Shown: one piece after another, positions 28,713 through 31,693 of the stretch
Position numbering within the stretch: the stretch's first letter is position 1
Layout of the letters: each line of letters begins with the position of its first letter
Origin: Streptomyces viridochromogenes
Lineage (GTDB): Bacteria > Actinomycetota > Actinomycetes > Streptomycetales > Streptomycetaceae
Direction of reading: 5' to 3'
Length of the DNA stretch: 31,693 bases
NCBI RefSeq assembly: GCF_001270495.1
Contig: NZ_LGUR01000263.1
Location: 1 to 31,693 of the forward strand
Translations under genes and position numbers: made by a program
Notes under the pieces: model-generated
What the model was told of the DNA's origin: nothing
The model's input: the letters and a program-made list of their open reading frames with translations, nothing else
The model's database searches: none

Positions 28713-30293
28713 GTGTTCAACCGGATCCGACGCCTGCGGCAGGTGGCGGCCATCGCGTCCATATCGTCACTGGTGGCAGGGTGCGGTGTCCTCTCGTCCG
28801 ATTCCCCGGAGGAGGAGGGGCCGATCGTCGTGGGGACGACCGCGGCCCCCAGCACCCTTGATCCCGCCGCGTCCTGGGACAGCTCCTGGGAGCTGTTCCG
28901 GAACATTTACCAGACGCTGCTCAGCTACCCCTCCGGCTCGACCGCGCCCGAGCCCGACGCGGCGGAGAGCTGCCAGTTCACCGACAACACGAACATGAAG
29001 TACCACTGCGAGCTGCGCGAGGGCCTGGAGTTCTCCGACGGGCACACCCTCGACGCGAAGGCCGTCAAGTACTCGATCGACCGGATCCGGAAGATCAACG
29101 TCAACGGCGGACCCGCCGGCCTGCTCGGCAGCCTCGAACGGGTCCAGGTGCTGAACGACCGCGAGATCGTCTTCCACCTCAACAAGGCCGACGCCACCTT
29201 CCCGTTCGTGCTCGCCACGCCCGCGATGTCGATCGTCGACCCCGAGGACTACCCGGCGGACAAGCTCCGCGAGGACGGCACGGTCGTCGGGTCCGGGCCG
29301 TACACCCTGGAGTCGTACGACGAGGGCAACAAGGCCGAACTCGTCAAGAACGACAACTACGACGGGTACGCGGAGCGCAAGAACGACGCGGTGACCATCC
29401 GCTACTTCCAGGACTCGCCCACCATGGTCGCGGCACTGCGCGACAAGGAGCTGGACGTCGCCTTCCGCGGCCTCGCCGCCGACGACATCGTCGACATCCA
29501 GGCCGACGACGATGACCACCTCCAGCTGATCGAGGGCTCCGGCACGGAGATCAACTACCTGGTCTTCAACCCGAAGGACCGCATGGCCGGCAAGTCCGCC
29601 GTCCGCAAGGCCATCGCCCAGGTCATCGACCGCCCGGCGATCGCCCACAAGGTCTACAAGGACACCGTCGAGCCGCTGTACTCCATGGTCCCCAAGGGCC
29701 TGACCGGACACACCACGGGCTTCTTCGACGACTACGGCGAGCCCAGCGCCGCCAAGGCCCGCGAGATCCTCGCCGACGCGAACATCACGACCCCCGTCCC
29801 GCTCACGCTCTGGTACACCAGCGACCGCTACGGCTCCGCCACCAAGGCCGAGTTCGAGGAGCTGAAGAAGCAGCTCGACGCGTCCGGTCTCTTCGAGATC
29901 ACCCTGAAGAGCCGCCCCTGGAAGACGTATGTCACCGGCTACCAGAACGGCGAGTACCCGGTGTTCGGACGCGGCTGGTTCCCCGACTTCCCGGACGCCG
30001 ACAACTTCATCGCGCCGTTCGTCGGCAAGCAGAACGCCCTCGGCACGCCCTACGTCACGCCCACGATCACCGATCGCCTGCTGCCCAACTCCCGCGCCCA
30101 GAGCGACCGGGCCAACGTCGTCAAGGACTTCGAGGACGCCCAGCGCATCCTCGTCGACGACGCGCGACTGCTGCCGCTGTGGCAGGGCCGGCAGTACGTG
30201 GCCGCGAGCGCGGAGGTCTCGGGCGCGGAGCGGGCACTGGACCCCTCGACGATCATGATGGTGGGGGAGCTGTACCGCAAGACCAGCTGGTAG
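28713..30293 (+). CDS. Family 5 ABC transporter solute-binding lipoprotein (peptide/nickel type)
   Basis: A 526-residue extracellular binding protein of the oligopeptide/dipeptide/nickel family (SBP family 5). It has a basic start and signal peptide with lipobox LVAGC (lipid-modified C24), then GTTAAPSTLDPAASWDS, the family signature region around YHCELREGLEFSDGHTLDAKAVKYS, VGSGPYTLESYDEGN, and FGRGWFPDFPDADNF in the second lobe. GTG 28713 is chosen because GAGGAG lies 7 bases upstream; GTG 28707 is too close. No permease or ATPase genes follow, so it is an orphan binding protein that may use a transporter encoded elsewhere or act as a sensor. The acidic stretch IQADDDDH is unusual but not diagnostic. 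Confidence 0.88.
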   Translation: MFNRIRRLRQVAAIASISSLVAGCGVLSSDSPEEEGPIVVGTTAAPSTLDPAASWDSSWELFRNIYQTLLSYPSGSTAPEPDAAESCQFTDNTNMKYHCELREGLEFSDGHTLDAKAVKYSIDRIRKINVNGGPAGLLGSLERVQVLNDREIVFHLNKADATFPFVLATPAMSIVDPEDYPADKLREDGTVVGSGPYTLESYDEGNKAELVKNDNYDGYAERKNDAVTIRYFQDSPTMVAALRDKELDVAFRGLAADDIVDIQADDDDHLQLIEGSGTEINYLVFNPKDRMAGKSAVRKAIAQVIDRPAIAHKVYKDTVEPLYSMVPKGLTGHTTGFFDDYGEPSAAKAREILADANITTPVPLTLWYTSDRYGSATKAEFEELKKQLDASGLFEITLKSRPWKTYVTGYQNGEYPVFGRGWFPDFPDADNFIAPFVGKQNALGTPYVTPTITDRLLPNSRAQSDRANVVKDFEDAQRILVDDARLLPLWQGRQYVAASAEVSGAERALDPSTIMMVGELYRKTSW

Positions 30294-30320
30294 CGGCGGG
30301 ATGTGCGGTGGGCGGGGCGA

Positions 30321-30343
30321 TTGTCAGTGGTCGCCTGTAGGTT
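30321..30343 (+). promoter_or_regulatory. RecA-independent DNA-damage promoter (PafBC type) of ung
   Basis: TTGTCAGTG (30321-30329), exactly 8 bases, TAGGTT (30338-30343). This matches the actinobacterial consensus TTGTCRGTG-N8-TAnnnT for DNA-damage genes that do not depend on LexA/RecA, controlled in mycobacteria by PafBC. The start codon of the uracil-DNA glycosylase is 67 bases downstream. Confidence 0.8.
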
Positions 30344-30410
30344 CTGAAGCCTGGAAGTGACCGCAGGCGGTCACCTCGCACCGTTCGCCGCACACCGTAA
30401 GGAAGTTGAC

Positions 30411-31094
30411 GTGACCGACACCGCCATGCTGCCCGAGTCCTGGCGCGGGGTTCTGGGCGACGAGCTCCAGCAGCCCTACTTCAAGGAGCTGACGGAGTTC
30501 GTCGAGGAGGAGCGGGCGAAGGGTCCCGTCTATCCGCCGCGCGAGGAGGTCTTCGCCGCGCTGGATGCGACGCCGTACGACAAGGTGAAGGTCCTGGTCC
30601 TCGGCCAGGACCCCTACCACGGCGAGGGCCAGGGCCACGGCCTGTGCTTCTCGGTCCGTCCCGGAGTGAAGACGCCGCCCTCGCTGCGCAACATCTACAA
30701 GGAGATGAAGGAGGAGCTCGGCCTCCCCGTCCCCGACAACGGCTATCTGATGCCCTGGGCCCAGCAGGGCGTCCTGCTGCTCAACGCGGTGCTGACGGTC
30801 CGCGCCGGCGAGGCGAACTCGCACAAGGGCAAGGGCTGGGAGAAGTTCACCGACGCGGTGATCCGGGCCGTGGCCGACCGGCCCGACCCCGCGGTGTTCG
30901 TGCTGTGGGGCAACTACGCCCAGAAGAAGCTCCCGCTCATCGACGAGACGCGGCATGTGGTGGTCAAGGGCGCTCATCCCTCCCCCCTGTCCGCGAAGAA
31001 GTTCTTCGGGTCCCACCCGTTCACGCAGATCAACGAGGCGGTGGCCGCACAGGGCCACGAGCCGATCGACTGGCGGATCCCGGACCTGGGCTGA
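30411..31094 (+). CDS. ung: Uracil-DNA glycosylase, family 1
   Basis: A 227-residue DNA-repair enzyme that removes uracil from DNA. All signature parts are present: the catalytic water-activating loop GQDPYHGEGQGHGLCFSV (D67, with F80 stacking on uracil), the uracil-binding asparagine in LLLNAVLTV (N125), the DNA minor-groove residues near GWEKFTDAV, and the catalytic histidine loop HPSPLSAKKFFG (H189). The GTG at 30411 has AAGGAAG 5 bases upstream; an open extension upstream runs through the promoter. Streptomycetes often have two family 1 or related UDGs, so this may be one of a pair. The promoter implies induction by DNA damage. It ends before a hairpin. Confidence 0.95.
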   Translation: MTDTAMLPESWRGVLGDELQQPYFKELTEFVEEERAKGPVYPPREEVFAALDATPYDKVKVLVLGQDPYHGEGQGHGLCFSVRPGVKTPPSLRNIYKEMKEELGLPVPDNGYLMPWAQQGVLLLNAVLTVRAGEANSHKGKGWEKFTDAVIRAVADRPDPAVFVLWGNYAQKKLPLIDETRHVVVKGAHPSPLSAKKFFGSHPFTQINEAVAAQGHEPIDWRIPDLG

Positions 31095-31103
31095 CCGATC
31101 TCG

Positions 31104-31133
31104 CCGGGCCGGTCCTCGGCCGGTCCGGCCCGG
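31104..31133 (+). terminator. Hairpin terminator after ung
   Basis: CCGGGCCGG (31104-31112), 12-base loop, CCGGCCCGG (31125-31133), 9 bases after the stop codon. Overlapping GGCC blocks allow alternative pairings. Confidence 0.65.
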
Positions 31134-31220
31134 TGCCCTACGGAGCCGCCTGACCGGGATTCCCGGTGGCGGCGGCTAGCGTCGGGAGGGGGACCAGCCG
31201 ACGAGGGCCCGGAGGACGCG

Positions 31221-31676
31221 GTGGCGGAGAGACAGGAGCGGACGGCACCGGAGGCCGTGCCGACGCGGATCGGGCAGGTCGTCATGCTGCATCACGCGGG
31301 GGACCGCGAGGAGGCCCGGCGCCGGTTGCTGGACCTGTGGACCGAACTCGGCGAGGACGGCGACCCCGTGCACCGCTGCACCCTGGCGCACTACCTGGCC
31401 GACACGCAGGACGACCCCTCGGACGAACTGGCCTGGGATCTGCGGGCGTTGACGGAGGCGGAGGGGGCCGGCGGTGCGCTTGCCGTACGTGCGCTGTATC
31501 CCTCGCTGCATCTGAACCTGGCCGCCGACTATGTGAAGCTCGACCGCGCCGAGGCCGCCCGCGTCCATCTGCGCAGAGCGCGGGGAGCGGCGGGGGCTTT
31601 GGGGGACGACCGCTACGGGGACGGGGTGCGGGCCGAGATCCGTCGGCTGGAGGTGCGGTTGGGGGAGGGGCCGTAG
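31221..31676 (+). CDS. Hypothetical alpha-helical, TPR-like protein
   Basis: A 151-residue soluble protein that reads as a row of amphipathic helices in TPR-like pairs: RIGQVVMLHHAGDREEARRRLLDLW, HRCTLAHYLADTQDDPSDEL, ALYPSLHLNLAADYVKLDRAE, ARVHLRRARGAAGAL. I recognise no named family. The GTG at 31221 has GGAGG 6 bases upstream; TAGCGT at 31177-31182 may be the -10 box, but its -35 is unclear. Helical repeats usually bind protein partners; the partner is unknown. The gene ends 17 bases before the window edge. Confidence 0.75.
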   Translation: MAERQERTAPEAVPTRIGQVVMLHHAGDREEARRRLLDLWTELGEDGDPVHRCTLAHYLADTQDDPSDELAWDLRALTEAEGAGGALAVRALYPSLHLNLAADYVKLDRAEAARVHLRRARGAAGALGDDRYGDGVRAEIRRLEVRLGEGP

Positions 31677-31693
31677 GCAAGGCGGGCGTGGGC

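Noticed and set aside
1..31693. Prophage, integrative element or insertion sequence
   Set aside because: No integrase, transposase, terminal repeats or tRNA attachment site were seen; codon use is uniform.

Overview
The window is a piece of a Streptomyces (or very close actinomycete) chromosome. The evidence is a very high G+C content with GC-rich third codon positions, many GTG starts, strong GGAGG-type ribosome sites mixed with apparently leaderless genes, and families typical of this genus (a DUF5999 protein with MCQHQPPCP start, MocR and PadR regulators, Tat lipoproteins, a HipA-family kinase/DUF3037 pair). I see no rRNA, tRNA, CRISPR array, insertion sequence or phage genes.

Layout. 1-1080 is the 3' part of a KdpD-type sensor kinase gene that is broken by a short frameshifting deletion just after the phosphorylation-site histidine. 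1360-3091 is a small conserved protein followed by a diaminopimelate decarboxylase (LysA-type paralogue). 3273-7511 is a four-gene xylan-utilisation operon: Tat-lipoprotein sugar-binding protein, two permeases and a secreted GH10 xylanase, with CGAA/TTCG palindromes of the BxlR/xylanase type in front and no ATPase gene. 7628-9467 holds two small minus-strand genes and long non-coding DNA. 9468-12067 carries a GCS2-type glutamate-cysteine ligase family enzyme and a CPBP membrane protease. 12106-14874 is a minus-strand run (PhzF-like protein, gene remnant, aminoglycoside-phosphotransferase-like kinase, SUMF1-family protein without the formylglycine cysteines), many with -10 boxes so close to the start that the mRNAs should be leaderless. 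15006-17417 has a PadR regulator with a textbook operator, an SRPBCC protein, a small hypothetical protein and an orphan Clp-N domain protein. 17525-24176 is rich in EamA exporters and FMN split-barrel proteins, organised around two divergent regulator/target pairs: MocR with a PNPOx-like protein, and LysR with EamA. 24337-26851 holds an isochorismatase fold protein that lacks the catalytic residues, a Rieske lipoprotein and the HipA-kinase/DUF3037 pair. 26978-28521 is a two-gene SDR operon ended by a very strong terminator. 28713-31676 holds a peptide/nickel-type solute-binding lipoprotein, uracil-DNA glycosylase under a perfect match to the RecA-independent (PafBC-type) DNA-damage promoter, and a helical-repeat protein.

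The most informative signals are regulatory: the xylan operators, the coaxial PadR operator, the MocR operator between -35 and -10 of a leaderless promoter, the LysR dyad, and the DNA-damage promoter of ung. No complete unknown multi-gene system is evident; the least understood conserved pair is the HipA-family kinase with DUF3037, and the most unusual proteins are the apparent isochorismatase pseudoenzyme and the cysteine-less SUMF1 protein. Family names come from recognising motifs, not from a database search.
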